NCBI RefSeq assembly: GCF_003012345.1
Contig: NZ_PVRV01000015.1
Span: forward strand, 124,001-188,000
DNA: 64,000 nt
Direction of reading: 5' to 3'
Source of the DNA: Phytohalomonas tamaricis
Lineage (GTDB): Bacteria; Pseudomonadota; Gammaproteobacteria; Pseudomonadales; Halomonadaceae
Part shown: piece after piece, positions 35,919 to 44,186 of the stretch
Layout: each line of letters starts with the position of its first letter
How positions within the stretch are numbered: the stretch's first letter is position 1
The notes under the pieces: model-generated
Database searches by the model: none
Seen by the model: only the letters and a program-made list of their open reading frames with translations
Told to the model about the DNA's origin: nothing
Made by a program: the position numbers and the translations under genes

Positions 35919-36895
35919 TTAATCAGCCCCATCTCTTGGCTGAGCGACTTGAAGTGGGCAATACGTTCCTGTACGTACTGTTCAAATTCGGTGCCAAGCT
36001 TGGTGAACGGGAACAGTCCACGGGCATGTCGCGCCTGCTTGAACTCTTCGGTATCGACCAGCTTGGTGAAGACATCGAGCCACGCCTGGTAAGCCCCGTC
36101 GCTGACGTTTTCGCCCATATAGTAGCCGCGCCAGATCGGCCATTCGACGTCGTAACCCTGCTCCTTGGCGGTAGGAATATCGGCAAACGCGCCTTCCTGA
36201 CGCTGATCGGACAACGCAGCCAACACACGGATCTTGCCCCCCTCGAGCTGCGATTCGATTTCCGACAGGTCGCCGGTAAAGACCTGGATATGGTTGCCCA
36301 GCAGCGCCGCCAGTGATTCGCCGCCGCCCTCGAAGGAAACGTAGCGCAGCTTACGCGGATCGACTTCATCGGCTTGGGCGATCAGCGCCGCCTTCATCCA
36401 GTCCTGGCTGCCAACCGTGCCGCCAGCGCCGAACACGATGCCTTGGGGATCTTTTTTCAGTGCCTTCATCAGATCATCAAGTGTCTGCCAGGGCGCATCG
36501 TCACGCACTACAACCGCACCGTAATCGGTGGCGACCGCCCCCAGCCAGCGCACTTCGCTGCCGTCGTACTTGCCGAACTTGCCTTCAGCCAGGTTGAGTG
36601 CAGCACCCGTGCTGGCCGCAACGATCAAATTGGGATCGTCGTCGCGCACGCCCATCACGTGGTTGTAGGCCACCGCGCCGATCCCTCCGGGCATGTAATT
36701 GACCATCATGGCCTTGTCGAGAAGTCCGGTCTGCTGCAGCGTGGTGGCGGCGAGCCGGCAGGTCAGGTCATAACCGCCGCCCGGCTTGGCCGGGGCCAGG
36801 CATTCGGGCTTGTCGATCGTGGCAGCATGGAGCTGGGCGCTGCCGAGCAGACCGAATGACAGCAGAGCGGGGGTAAGCAATCGGCGCAGGGTCAT
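35915..36895 (-). CDS. tctC: TctC-type tricarboxylate/solute-binding protein
   Basis: 326 residues from ATG 36895 (AGGAAG seven bases upstream). Signal peptide MTLRRLLTPALLSFGLLGSAQLHA. The Bug/TctC fold is seen in CLAPAKPGGGYDLTCRLAATTLQQTGL (about 27-53), NYMPGGIGAVAYNHVM and VFGAGGTVGSQDW. Periplasmic ligand receptor of the TTT system, first gene of tctCBA and divergent from tctDE. The two Cys (C-L-A-P...L-T-C-R) near the start are the typical pair of the tricarboxylate-binding subgroup, so citrate or a related acid is likely. Confidence 0.93.
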   Translation of the reverse strand: MTLRRLLTPALLSFGLLGSAQLHAATIDKPECLAPAKPGGGYDLTCRLAATTLQQTGLLDKAMMVNYMPGGIGAVAYNHVMGVRDDDPNLIVAASTGAALNLAEGKFGKYDGSEVRWLGAVATDYGAVVVRDDAPWQTLDDLMKALKKDPQGIVFGAGGTVGSQDWMKAALIAQADEVDPRKLRYVSFEGGGESLAALLGNHIQVFTGDLSEIESQLEGGKIRVLAALSDQRQEGAFADIPTAKEQGYDVEWPIWRGYYMGENVSDGAYQAWLDVFTKLVDTEEFKQARHARGLFPFTKLGTEFEQYVQERIAHFKSLSQEMGLIK

Positions 36896-37017
36896 GGCGT
36901 GCTTCCTGAGTTTATTAAAGAAAATGTTTCCTGGAGTACGACTTTCGCAGGGGTGGGCCGCACCCGCTGCTGACCGCATCATGTCAGGCGACACTCGCTG
37001 CGATCATAGTCGCGTTA

Positions 37018-37039
37018 ACCTTTCATCAACCTGTCATCC
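37018..37039. promoter_or_regulatory. 11-bp direct repeat (Pho-box-like), candidate TctD binding site
   Basis: ACCTTTCATCA followed directly by ACCTGTCATCC (9 of 11 identical). The core, CTTTCAT-4-CTGTCAT, has the 7-4-7 layout bound by OmpR/PhoB-type regulators as head-to-tail dimers. It lies in the tctC-tctD divergent promoter, 29 bases before tctD. TctD is itself of the OmpR/PhoB type, so autoregulation and control of tctCBA are plausible; PhoB control is the alternative. Confidence 0.5.
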
Positions 37040-37068
37040 GGGTTGCCAGCGGACACTCCATTAGTCGT

Positions 37069-37737
37069 ATGCGCCTACTACTCGTTGAGGATGACCCCAT
37101 GCTGGCCCGCGCTACGGCGCGCGCCCTCGCCCCGCTCGGTCATATCACTGATGTACTGATGCGGGGTCACGATGCTCGACATGCATTGCAGGAAGGCGGC
37201 TTCGATCTGGTACTGCTTGATCTCGGCCTGCCCGATGTCGAAGGACTGGAGTTATTGCGCGAACTTCGCAGCCGCGGCGACAACACGCCGGTGCTGATCC
37301 TTACTGCCCGCGACAGCGTCGACGATCGGGTGCGCGGGCTCGACCTCGGTGCCGATGACTATCTCGCCAAGCCGTTTCAGATCGCCGAGCTCGAGGCGCG
37401 GGTGCGCGCCCTGCTGCGCCGCAGCCAGCAGCGCACCAGCGATGCGCTCTGTCTGGGTACGCTGCATTTCAATATCCGCACGGTCAGCGCCACCCTCGAC
37501 GGCGCAGCGCTTGAGCTGCCACGCCGCGAGCTGCATCTGCTGGAAAGTCTGCTGAGCCAGGCCGGCCAACTAGTGACGCGTGAAACGCTCGAGGCGCGTC
37601 TGTTCGGTTTCGACGCCGTCGGCCCCAATGCCCTTGACGTCTACGTCAGCCGACTGCGCAAGCGTCTCGAGGGCCATGGCCTGCGCATCCGTACCGTGCG
37701 TGGACTCGGCTATCTGCTCGAAGAGTTCACGCCATGA
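37069..37737 (+). CDS. tctD: OmpR/PhoB-type response regulator TctD
   Basis: 222 residues: receiver domain at about 1-115 with the phosphoryl-acceptor Asp in LVLLDLGLPDVEG (about 52), Thr in LILTARDS and Lys in DDYLAKPF, then a winged-helix DNA-binding domain (ELPRREL...VGPNALDVYVSRLRKRLE...IRTVRGLGYLLE). First gene of a plus-strand operon with the sensor kinase, divergent from the TTT transporter, the classical tctD-tctE layout. Confidence 0.95.
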   Translation: MRLLLVEDDPMLARATARALAPLGHITDVLMRGHDARHALQEGGFDLVLLDLGLPDVEGLELLRELRSRGDNTPVLILTARDSVDDRVRGLDLGADDYLAKPFQIAELEARVRALLRRSQQRTSDALCLGTLHFNIRTVSATLDGAALELPRRELHLLESLLSQAGQLVTRETLEARLFGFDAVGPNALDVYVSRLRKRLEGHGLRIRTVRGLGYLLEEFTP

Positions 37738-37747
37738 GGCAACTGCA

Positions 37748-39136
37748 ATGATTGTCATCGAACAGTCGCTCAGACGACGACTGCTGCTGTGGCTCGCCGC
37801 TGTAACGCTGGTGTTCGGCGTCGCGCTGCTGATCGAAGCCTACGTCAGCGCGCGCCGTGCCGCCGATCGCACCTTCGATGGCCTGCTCGACTCGGCCAGC
37901 CTGACGATCGGCGAGGCGATCCAGTGGCAGGATGGCAAGCCGCTGGTGGCAATGCCGTCGGCGGCGCTGCAAATACTCGCCACTCCCTCTCAGGAACGAG
38001 TGTTCTATGCACTGTTTGGCGCCAACGGCGAGACCGTAACGGCCAATGCGGCGCTGCCAATCAGCGATGCGATGCGTCGCGCTGCTCATGCCGGGCCGGT
38101 CTACGCCGACATTACCCACGACAGCGTCCGGCTGCGCATCGAGGGGCGCGAAATCGACTCGGCCGGCTGGGAGACTCGCGAGCCCGTGCAGATATGGGTC
38201 GCCCATACCCGTGGCGGCCGCGAGGCATTGATCCGTGCGCTGATGGAGCGAGCGGCGCTCCGCTTCATTGTCATGGCACTGCTCGCCGCCGCCCTGGTCT
38301 GGTTGGCCGTACGCACGTCACTTGCTCCACTGGAGCGCATTCGCCAGTTGCTGCGTGCGCGCACGCCTGACGACCTGCGCCCGCTTGCCGTCAGCGTGCC
38401 ACTCGAACTCAAGGAGCTGGTCATTGCCCTCGATCAGCTACTCGAACGTCAGCGCGCCAGTCACGACCGGCTGATGCGTTTCATTGCCGATGCCTCCCAC
38501 CAGCTCAAGACGCCGCTGGCCGGATTGCAGAGCACCAGCGAGCTGGCGCTGCGCTCGACCGACGCCGCCGACTGGCACCAGGCACTGGTCGAGGTCAACC
38601 ACGGTGCCCGCCGTTCGGCCCGCCTCGCCCAACAGTTGCTCAGTCTGGCCCGCCTCGACCACCGCCACGACGAAGCCTTCGTCGTGCTCGATCTCGTCAC
38701 CCTCGCCCGTGCACGGCTGATCGACTGGATCGGGCGCGCTGCCAGTCAGGCCCACGACCTAGGCTTCGATGGTCCCAACCAGCCGGTGATGGTGCGCGCC
38801 ATCGCCTGGCAGCTCGAGGAATTTCTCAACAATGCGCTCGACAACGCACTGCGCTACACCCCGCCGGACAGCGCCATCACCGTTGGCGTCGTGACCACGG
38901 CGCAACAGGTAACTCTGTTCGTCGAAGACGACGGCGCCGGCGTCGACGAGGCGCTGCTGCCGCGGCTAGCCATGCCGTTCGAACGCGCCGGCCGCCAGGA
39001 CACCACTGGCTCAGGGCTGGGGTTGGCTATCGCCGCCTCAGTCGCCACCCACCACAACGCCGAGCTGGCGATCACACGGGCCGGTGTGGGCGGGCTGCGC
39101 GTGGCGTTGCATTTCAAGCGCGAGAGGTTGCTATGA
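37748..39136 (+). CDS. tctE: Sensor histidine kinase TctE
   Basis: 462 residues from ATG 37748 (GAGG eight bases upstream, 10 bases after the tctD stop); a longer frame to 37580 overlaps tctD. Membrane segments at about 13-35 and 172-195 enclose a periplasmic domain of roughly 140 residues. Then the H-box FIADASHQLKTPLAGLQ with the phosphorylated His, N-box EFLNNALDNALRYTP, and G-boxes EDDGAGV and GSGLGLAIAAS. Senses a di/tricarboxylate-type ligand and phosphorylates TctD. Overlaps the next gene by four bases. Confidence 0.95.
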   Translation: MIVIEQSLRRRLLLWLAAVTLVFGVALLIEAYVSARRAADRTFDGLLDSASLTIGEAIQWQDGKPLVAMPSAALQILATPSQERVFYALFGANGETVTANAALPISDAMRRAAHAGPVYADITHDSVRLRIEGREIDSAGWETREPVQIWVAHTRGGREALIRALMERAALRFIVMALLAAALVWLAVRTSLAPLERIRQLLRARTPDDLRPLAVSVPLELKELVIALDQLLERQRASHDRLMRFIADASHQLKTPLAGLQSTSELALRSTDAADWHQALVEVNHGARRSARLAQQLLSLARLDHRHDEAFVVLDLVTLARARLIDWIGRAASQAHDLGFDGPNQPVMVRAIAWQLEEFLNNALDNALRYTPPDSAITVGVVTTAQQVTLFVEDDGAGVDEALLPRLAMPFERAGRQDTTGSGLGLAIAASVATHHNAELAITRAGVGGLRVALHFKRERLL

Positions 39137-40173
39137 AAGCGACGCTGCTGGGGCTGTGGCTGATGTGGCTAAGTGCTCATGCCTGCGCGGCGACGACGCT
39201 GGTAATCAACGCCGCGCTGGACCGCGACGTTGTCGCGCCGCTACTTGATGCCTTCAGCCACGCCAACCCTGACATCGAACTCATCTATCATGACGGCTCG
39301 ACGCTCGAGGTCGAACGCCAGCTCCAGGCCGGTACGCGGCAAAGCGCCGATATCGTGCTGAGTTCGGCAATGCCGTGGCAGCTGGCTGCGGTCAACGCCA
39401 ACCGCGCCCAGGCTCTCGACATTCCCGAGGCGGCCGAATGGCCGGCCTGGGCCAAGTGGCGCGACGAGGTGTTCGGTTTTACCTTCGAGCCGATCGTCAT
39501 CGCCTACCGCCTTGAACTCGCCCACGCCATGCGCCCACCCGAAACCCACCGAGACGTACTGGCCCTGCTGCACGCGCACCGCACCCTGCTGCGCGGCCGA
39601 GTCACTACCTATTCGCCCGAACGCAGCGGCGTCGGCTACACCCTGTTCCAACAGGACGCGCGCTATTCGCCGCGCTTCTGGGATCTGGTCGCCGCGCTCG
39701 GCGCCGCTGATGTCTCGCTCGAGGCTACCAGCCGCAACATGCTCGAGGGCCTCAGCGCGGGGCGCTACTGGCTCGGCTACAACCTGCTTGGCTCCTACGC
39801 GCTGGTCTGGGCTCGCGAGCATCCTGACATCATCGTCCAAGTGCCCAGCGACTATAGCCTGGTGCTGATGCGCATGGCCTTCGTCACCCGCGATGCACCG
39901 CATCCCGAGGCGGCACGCCGATTCATGGCATTCTTGCTCGGCCACGCTGGTCAACACGTGATGGCCGGACAGACACCGCTGTTCAGCGTGCGTCCTGACG
40001 TCACCGGGCCCTACACTGCTCAGCGTCTGCGCGATCAGGTCGGCGATCATCTCTATCCGATTCCCATCGACGCCTCGCTGCTCGCTTTTGTCGATCCTTT
40101 GCGCCGTGATGCCTTCATGGCGCGCTGGCTACGCGAACTCAAAATCCTCGATGACGGCACCACGACGCAGTGA
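39133..40173 (+). CDS. Fe3+-type ABC solute-binding protein coupled to tctDE
   Basis: 346 residues; signal peptide MKATLLGLWLMWLSAHACAA. Binding-protein fold with VINAALDRDVVAPLLDAFSHANPDIELIYHDGSTLEVERQL near the start and YSPERSGVGYTLFQQDAR in the middle, close to AfuA/FutA-type receptors. Its ATG overlaps the tctE stop (ATGA), so it is made with the kinase, yet no permease or ATPase follows. Inference: it presents a ligand to the periplasmic domain of TctE rather than serving transport, as proposed for some sensor-linked binding proteins. Confidence 0.88.
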   Translation: MKATLLGLWLMWLSAHACAATTLVINAALDRDVVAPLLDAFSHANPDIELIYHDGSTLEVERQLQAGTRQSADIVLSSAMPWQLAAVNANRAQALDIPEAAEWPAWAKWRDEVFGFTFEPIVIAYRLELAHAMRPPETHRDVLALLHAHRTLLRGRVTTYSPERSGVGYTLFQQDARYSPRFWDLVAALGAADVSLEATSRNMLEGLSAGRYWLGYNLLGSYALVWAREHPDIIVQVPSDYSLVLMRMAFVTRDAPHPEAARRFMAFLLGHAGQHVMAGQTPLFSVRPDVTGPYTAQRLRDQVGDHLYPIPIDASLLAFVDPLRRDAFMARWLRELKILDDGTTTQ

Positions 40174-40257
40174 AGCCTTGACCGCGACGCGCCGATAAGC
40201 GATGGATAGGCACAACACGCGCATGAAGACACGACTGAAGGACGCGGAGAACGCAAC

Positions 40258-40755
40258 ATGGCAGGCAAGATGTGTATAGCGGGACTGAGGCGGCTGGGCG
40301 TGGCGGGCATCGCGCTTGTCCTGGCGATGCTCGCCGGCTGCGCTGGCAACCCGCCACTTGAGACCCAGGACACCAGCAACGAGACAGACCTGTCGATAGA
40401 ACGGGTATTGGTGATCACCGCAGCCAAGGATGCGCTCGGCACGCCCTACCGCTACGGTGGCACCACGCCGCGTGGGCTCGACTGCAGCGGCCTGACTCAG
40501 TTGAGCTATCGCGCGGCAGGCATCGACATACCACGCACGTCGCAACAGCAGTTCGACGCGCTGCCAAGGCGCGATAAAGCCCGACCTGGCGATCTATTGT
40601 TTTTTGGTCCAGGCGGTGTCAGCCATGTAGGTATCTATATTGGGCACAATCAAATGATTCATGCGCCGGGCAGCGGGCGCACAGTCAGCGTGGCCAACAT
40701 CACCAATCGCTACTGGCGCAGCCATTATCGCGGCGCAGCGGCTCCTGCGCCCTGA
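40258..40755 (+). CDS. NlpC/P60-family lipoprotein endopeptidase
   Basis: 165 residues. Lipobox L-A-G-C with Cys28 as the acylated residue. C-terminal NlpC/P60 domain with the catalytic Cys in GLDCSGLTQLSYR, His in VSHVGIYIG and third polar residue in MIHAPGSGRTV. Cleaves peptide bridges in peptidoglycan; attached to the outer membrane by its lipid. GGAG lies eight bases before the ATG. A second lipoprotein gene follows closely. Confidence 0.93.
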   Translation: MAGKMCIAGLRRLGVAGIALVLAMLAGCAGNPPLETQDTSNETDLSIERVLVITAAKDALGTPYRYGGTTPRGLDCSGLTQLSYRAAGIDIPRTSQQQFDALPRRDKARPGDLLFFGPGGVSHVGIYIGHNQMIHAPGSGRTVSVANITNRYWRSHYRGAAAPAP

Positions 40756-40779
40756 GCGTTTATGCCAGAAGGAACATAC

Positions 40780-41559
40780 ATGATGAGAAGTTTCCGTTGG
40801 TCTGTTCTGCTGGGGCTGACAGTCACGCTCGCTGCTTGCCAGAACATCACTGAAAGGACGCCACCGCCTGACCCGCCGGCCGTGCTTGAGATCCAGCGTG
40901 TCGAACGCTTGTTCATTGAACCGGACTGCAGCGGTGATCACTGCGCCAGGGTCAGTGCCGACTACCTGCGCTTCGTCAACGATGCGGCCCTGTCCGCCGA
41001 GCTCAAGCGGCGCTTGCTCGTCATGGCGGGAGGCATTGGCAATGGCAGCGAATCGCCTGCTGCCTCATTCGACGCCTATGCACATGAGTTCTTCAGCGAG
41101 GCGCGAAAGGCACGCACCGATTATCCCGACACCGCGCCTTACCATGCTAGCGTGACGGCAGAGGTGATCGCCGATCATGATGGTTTGCTGATCCTTGCGT
41201 TAAATAATTATATTTTCATTGGGGGTGCGCACGGTATGCCGGTAACGCAGTACATGGTGATCGATCAGCATAGCCGTCAGATTGTCACGCTTGATGACAT
41301 GCTGCGTGATGGCCAGCGTCACACCTTCGATGCCGCACTGGAGCGTGCCCATAACCGCTGGCTTGAGCAGCTCGGGGAGGATCAGGCCTTCGCCGCGCAA
41401 TGGCCGTTGTCGAGCTCCAGTAACGTTGCACCATTGGATGAAGATGTCGTGGTCAAGTATCAGGCCTATGATCTCGGCCCCTATGCCATCGGCCAGCCTG
41501 AATTACATATTCCCTATGCGGAGCTGAAGGGGATTTTCAAGCCCCGTTATCTGCACTGA
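40780..41559 (+). CDS. DUF3298/RsiV-like lipoprotein
   Basis: 259 residues from ATG 40780 (AGAAGGAA six bases upstream). Lipobox L-A-A-C with Cys20. The second half holds the DUF3298 pattern YIFIGGAHGMPVTQYMVIDQHSRQIVTLDDML and ends in DLGPYAIGQPELHIPYAELKGIF, shared with YP-type periplasmic proteins and the lysozyme-binding anti-sigma factor RsiV. Role unknown; next to an NlpC/P60 lipoprotein, which suggests a cell-envelope job. Confidence 0.85.
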   Translation: MMRSFRWSVLLGLTVTLAACQNITERTPPPDPPAVLEIQRVERLFIEPDCSGDHCARVSADYLRFVNDAALSAELKRRLLVMAGGIGNGSESPAASFDAYAHEFFSEARKARTDYPDTAPYHASVTAEVIADHDGLLILALNNYIFIGGAHGMPVTQYMVIDQHSRQIVTLDDMLRDGQRHTFDAALERAHNRWLEQLGEDQAFAAQWPLSSSSNVAPLDEDVVVKYQAYDLGPYAIGQPELHIPYAELKGIFKPRYLH

Positions 41560-41689
41560 CGTGCCAATGGAAAAGGATAACGTTATCGGTGTGTGCGGCT
41601 ATATCAAGTCCAGGCCGAATAGTGCCGATAATCCTTCATTGAGCTTGCGCCATACTTAGCGGCTCGCGATTCACTGTGAAAAACAATGG

Positions 41690-43441
41690 ATGCCTATGCC
41701 CGGCTCAAAGAAAACTTCCGACGCATTTCCAGCGTTTAGTGCCATATCGGCAGATAACGAAGCACAGCTGACATCGCTGGAGATCGACGCTTTTTTGCAG
41801 GCGGCGCAGCACTCGTCACTCGGGCTCGCCGTTGTCGATGATAGCGGTAGCGTGAACTACGCCAACCCTACCTTCACTGCGTTGCTCGGGTTGACGGAAC
41901 ATGCCATCCGCCGCCAACCGCTGTTAGATCGATGCGAAATGCTGTCACCTGCCGAACGGGCCGCCCTCAGTGAGCTACTGGCGCGCACCGAAAATGGTGT
42001 ACTGACCCTGCCACGGTCAAACGGTACCGCTCTTATCCTTACTCTTGATGCTCGCCATGCCGATTCGCGCCTGATTGTAGTAACTCGAGCGGGCGAGCAT
42101 ACCGTTACGTTCGAAGCCGACCAGCAGTTATCCCTTAATGACCCGCATACAGGACTCGGTAATCGCTTGGCTTTTGAGGAAGCGGTGGCGCGCTGGATGG
42201 CTTGTCATCCCGATAACCAGACCCTCGCGGTACTGTTGATTGATCTCGATCGCTTCAAACAGGTCAACGAGACGCTAGGCCATCTGGTCGGTGATGCCCT
42301 GCTTAAACTCGCCGCCAGGCGCCTGAAGAATGCGGCGCACGATAATGATCAGGTGATGCGCTTGAGCGGGGACGAATTCGTGATTCTTCATCCGCTTGAG
42401 CCTTCTCACGACGATACCGCATCGTTGGCTGAGCGGGTTATCGAGCTGCTGAGCCGGTCGTTTCTGATTGAAGGTCAACAGATCAATATCGGCGCCAGTA
42501 TCGGCATAACGTTGCTCAAGCCTGAAAGGCCTGAAAATGCCGATGTGCTCAAGCATGCCAATCTTGCGCTTTACGCCGCAAAGGCAGCAGGACGGAGCAC
42601 CTTTCGTATTTTCGAGCAAAGATTGGCCGAGCAAGCCCTTGAGCGCCGCGAAATGGAGCTTAATCTGCGCCGCGCGCTGGGACTTCAGGAATTGTCCCTG
42701 TTCTATCAGCCGCAGGTGAATCTTCAGACCCAGGCCATCAGCGGCTTTGAGGCGCTGCTTCGCTGGAACTGTGCCAAGTGTGGGCCCATTTCACCGGCCG
42801 ACTTCATCCCGCTGGCAGAAGAGATCGGCGAGATCCATACAATTGGTGAATGGGTGCTTTATGCCGCCTGTCAGGAAGCCAGCACCTGGCCCAATGACCT
42901 GATCGTCGCCGTCAACGTCTCGCCGCTTCAGTTCAATGACGACAGGATCGTGACCATTGTGCACGATGCACTACGATCTGCAGGGTTGGCGCCGGCACGG
43001 CTGGAGCTGGAAATCACCGAAGGCACCCTGATCAGCAATTCACCCGCCGTCATGCAGCGCTTGTGGGCACTCAAGGCGATGGGGGTGGGCATTGCCATGG
43101 ACGACTTCGGTACCGGCTATTCGTCACTGAGCTATTTGAACAGCTTTCCGTTTTCCAAGCTGAAGATCGATCAGTCGTTCATTCGCGGCGAGCAGTCGGT
43201 AAAGTCGAAGGCGCTGGTCGATGCCATCCTGGCCCTGGCGACCAGCTTGGGGATGACAACGATCGCCGAAGGCGTCGAAACACAAGCACAATTTGAAGCG
43301 CTGGCGCGCAGCGGCTGTGACAATGCGCAGGGTTACCTTATTGCCCGGCCCATGCCGCCTGAACAGATCAACGATTATTTTCAACGCTGCGGGTGCCCAG
43401 CCAAGACGCCCGCCCCGGCAACGGCCCCCCCTCATGAATGA
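41690..43441 (+). CDS. PAS-GGDEF-EAL c-di-GMP turnover protein
   Basis: 583 residues, soluble. PAS domain at about 30-135 (AAQHSSLGLAVVDDSGSVNYANPTFTALLG). GGDEF domain at about 150-310 with the site written SGDEF (about 225); the inhibitory RxxD is not kept (HDND in its place). EAL domain at about 330-570 with all catalytic parts: FEALLRW (about 350), VNVSPLQF, LELEITEG, MDDFGTGYSSL, KIDQSFI and EGVET. So phosphodiesterase activity is likely; cyclase activity possible. Starts at ATG 41690 or two codons later. The stop overlaps the start of a BLUF gene by eight bases. Confidence 0.93.
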   Translation: MPMPGSKKTSDAFPAFSAISADNEAQLTSLEIDAFLQAAQHSSLGLAVVDDSGSVNYANPTFTALLGLTEHAIRRQPLLDRCEMLSPAERAALSELLARTENGVLTLPRSNGTALILTLDARHADSRLIVVTRAGEHTVTFEADQQLSLNDPHTGLGNRLAFEEAVARWMACHPDNQTLAVLLIDLDRFKQVNETLGHLVGDALLKLAARRLKNAAHDNDQVMRLSGDEFVILHPLEPSHDDTASLAERVIELLSRSFLIEGQQINIGASIGITLLKPERPENADVLKHANLALYAAKAAGRSTFRIFEQRLAEQALERREMELNLRRALGLQELSLFYQPQVNLQTQAISGFEALLRWNCAKCGPISPADFIPLAEEIGEIHTIGEWVLYAACQEASTWPNDLIVAVNVSPLQFNDDRIVTIVHDALRSAGLAPARLELEITEGTLISNSPAVMQRLWALKAMGVGIAMDDFGTGYSSLSYLNSFPFSKLKIDQSFIRGEQSVKSKALVDAILALATSLGMTTIAEGVETQAQFEALARSGCDNAQGYLIARPMPPEQINDYFQRCGCPAKTPAPATAPPHE

Positions 43442-43868
43442 TGCTCTATATAGATTGGTCTATGTCAGCCGTAACGATATCGAAGGCGACGATGCGACCA
43501 TGCATCGCGAAATCGAGCAGATTCTGGACGCGTCACGCCGCAACAATGCCCGGGCAGGGATATTCGGTGCGCTGATGTTCAACATGCGCTGTTTCGCGCA
43601 GGTGCTGGAAGGGCCACGTGCGGTTATTGAGGACACCTTCGAGCGTATTCAGCATGATATCCGTCACTCCAATGTCGCCGTGCTTGATTTCAAGCGTGTA
43701 GATCAGTGCACCTTTGCACAGTGGTCGATGGCTTACGTAGGCGCTGATACTCAGGCTGCACGCCAATTCGCGCTGTCGACTGACGCTGACTTCACTGCCG
43801 AGACGCTGGATGCAGAGCATATCTACAGGCTTTTAAAAGCGCACATGTTCGAAGCAGCGTGCAGATAA
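43434..43868 (+). CDS. Stand-alone BLUF blue-light sensor protein
   Basis: 144 residues from ATG 43434, which overlaps the end of the GGDEF-EAL gene. BLUF flavin-binding residues are visible: Tyr10 in LVYVSR, Asn38 in RRNNARAGIFGAL, Gln56 in CFAQVLEG, and the Trp97/Met99 region AQWSMAYVG. This is the Y-N-Q set required for the light-induced hydrogen-bond switch around FAD. No output domain, only about 45 residues after the core. Context says its partner is the c-di-GMP enzyme made with it. Confidence 0.93.
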   Translation: MNDALYRLVYVSRNDIEGDDATMHREIEQILDASRRNNARAGIFGALMFNMRCFAQVLEGPRAVIEDTFERIQHDIRHSNVAVLDFKRVDQCTFAQWSMAYVGADTQAARQFALSTDADFTAETLDAEHIYRLLKAHMFEAACR

Positions 43869-44184
43869 TTGCCTGGACTCAGTGTAGTGACCGGTCAATC
43901 GAGACAGCGATCGATCTTGCTGCAGGCAGTATTTTAGTACGTAAAAGGCCGCTGCTTATGCAGCGGCCTTTTTCTTTTAATGCTCTTTCTCTCGTTTACA
44001 TGGCAACCGCACACGCTGAAAGCGCGTTGCCAGGATCACTTCATCCTTCGACAAGCCGACTATACTCACACGACAACGCCTGATGTGGCTTGCCACTGTT
44101 GCTTGCCATCGCCACGACGGCGGGCCGCACTTAACCCAGTAGGCCTTCAGATCTTTCTCGCCATCTGCTACTGACGAGCTGTCC
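43869..44184. other. Intergenic region with bidirectional terminator and a doubtful small frame
   Basis: 316 bases between the BLUF and MFS_3 genes. Holds the terminator at 43943-43976 and must hold the MFS_3 promoter. A minus-strand frame of 69 codons (43977-44186) ends exactly at the terminator, which is suggestive, but it has a poor ribosome-binding site and no known domain. Confidence 0.5.
43943..43976 (+). terminator. Strong, possibly bidirectional intrinsic terminator after the BLUF gene
   Basis: GGCCGCTGC pairs perfectly with GCAGCGGCC around TTAT, with AAAA before and TTTTTCTTTT after, so it can work in both directions. Confidence 0.95.
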
Positions 44185-44186
44185 AT
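43977..44186 (-). CDS. Possible small ORF convergent with the BLUF gene (uncertain)
   Basis: 69-codon frame MDSSSVADGEKDLKAYWVK...CKREKEH, basic C-terminus. Its stop directly abuts the bidirectional terminator, which is the only support. Start overlaps the divergent MFS_3 ATG. Not recognised and may be spurious. Confidence 0.2.
   Translation of the reverse strand: MDSSSVADGEKDLKAYWVKCGPPSWRWQATVASHIRRCRVSIVGLSKDEVILATRFQRVRLPCKREKEH

Noticed and set aside
39241-40050. 269-codon minus-strand frame opposite the tctDE-linked binding protein
   Set aside because: Antisense shadow; the plus-strand protein has signal peptide and conserved fold.
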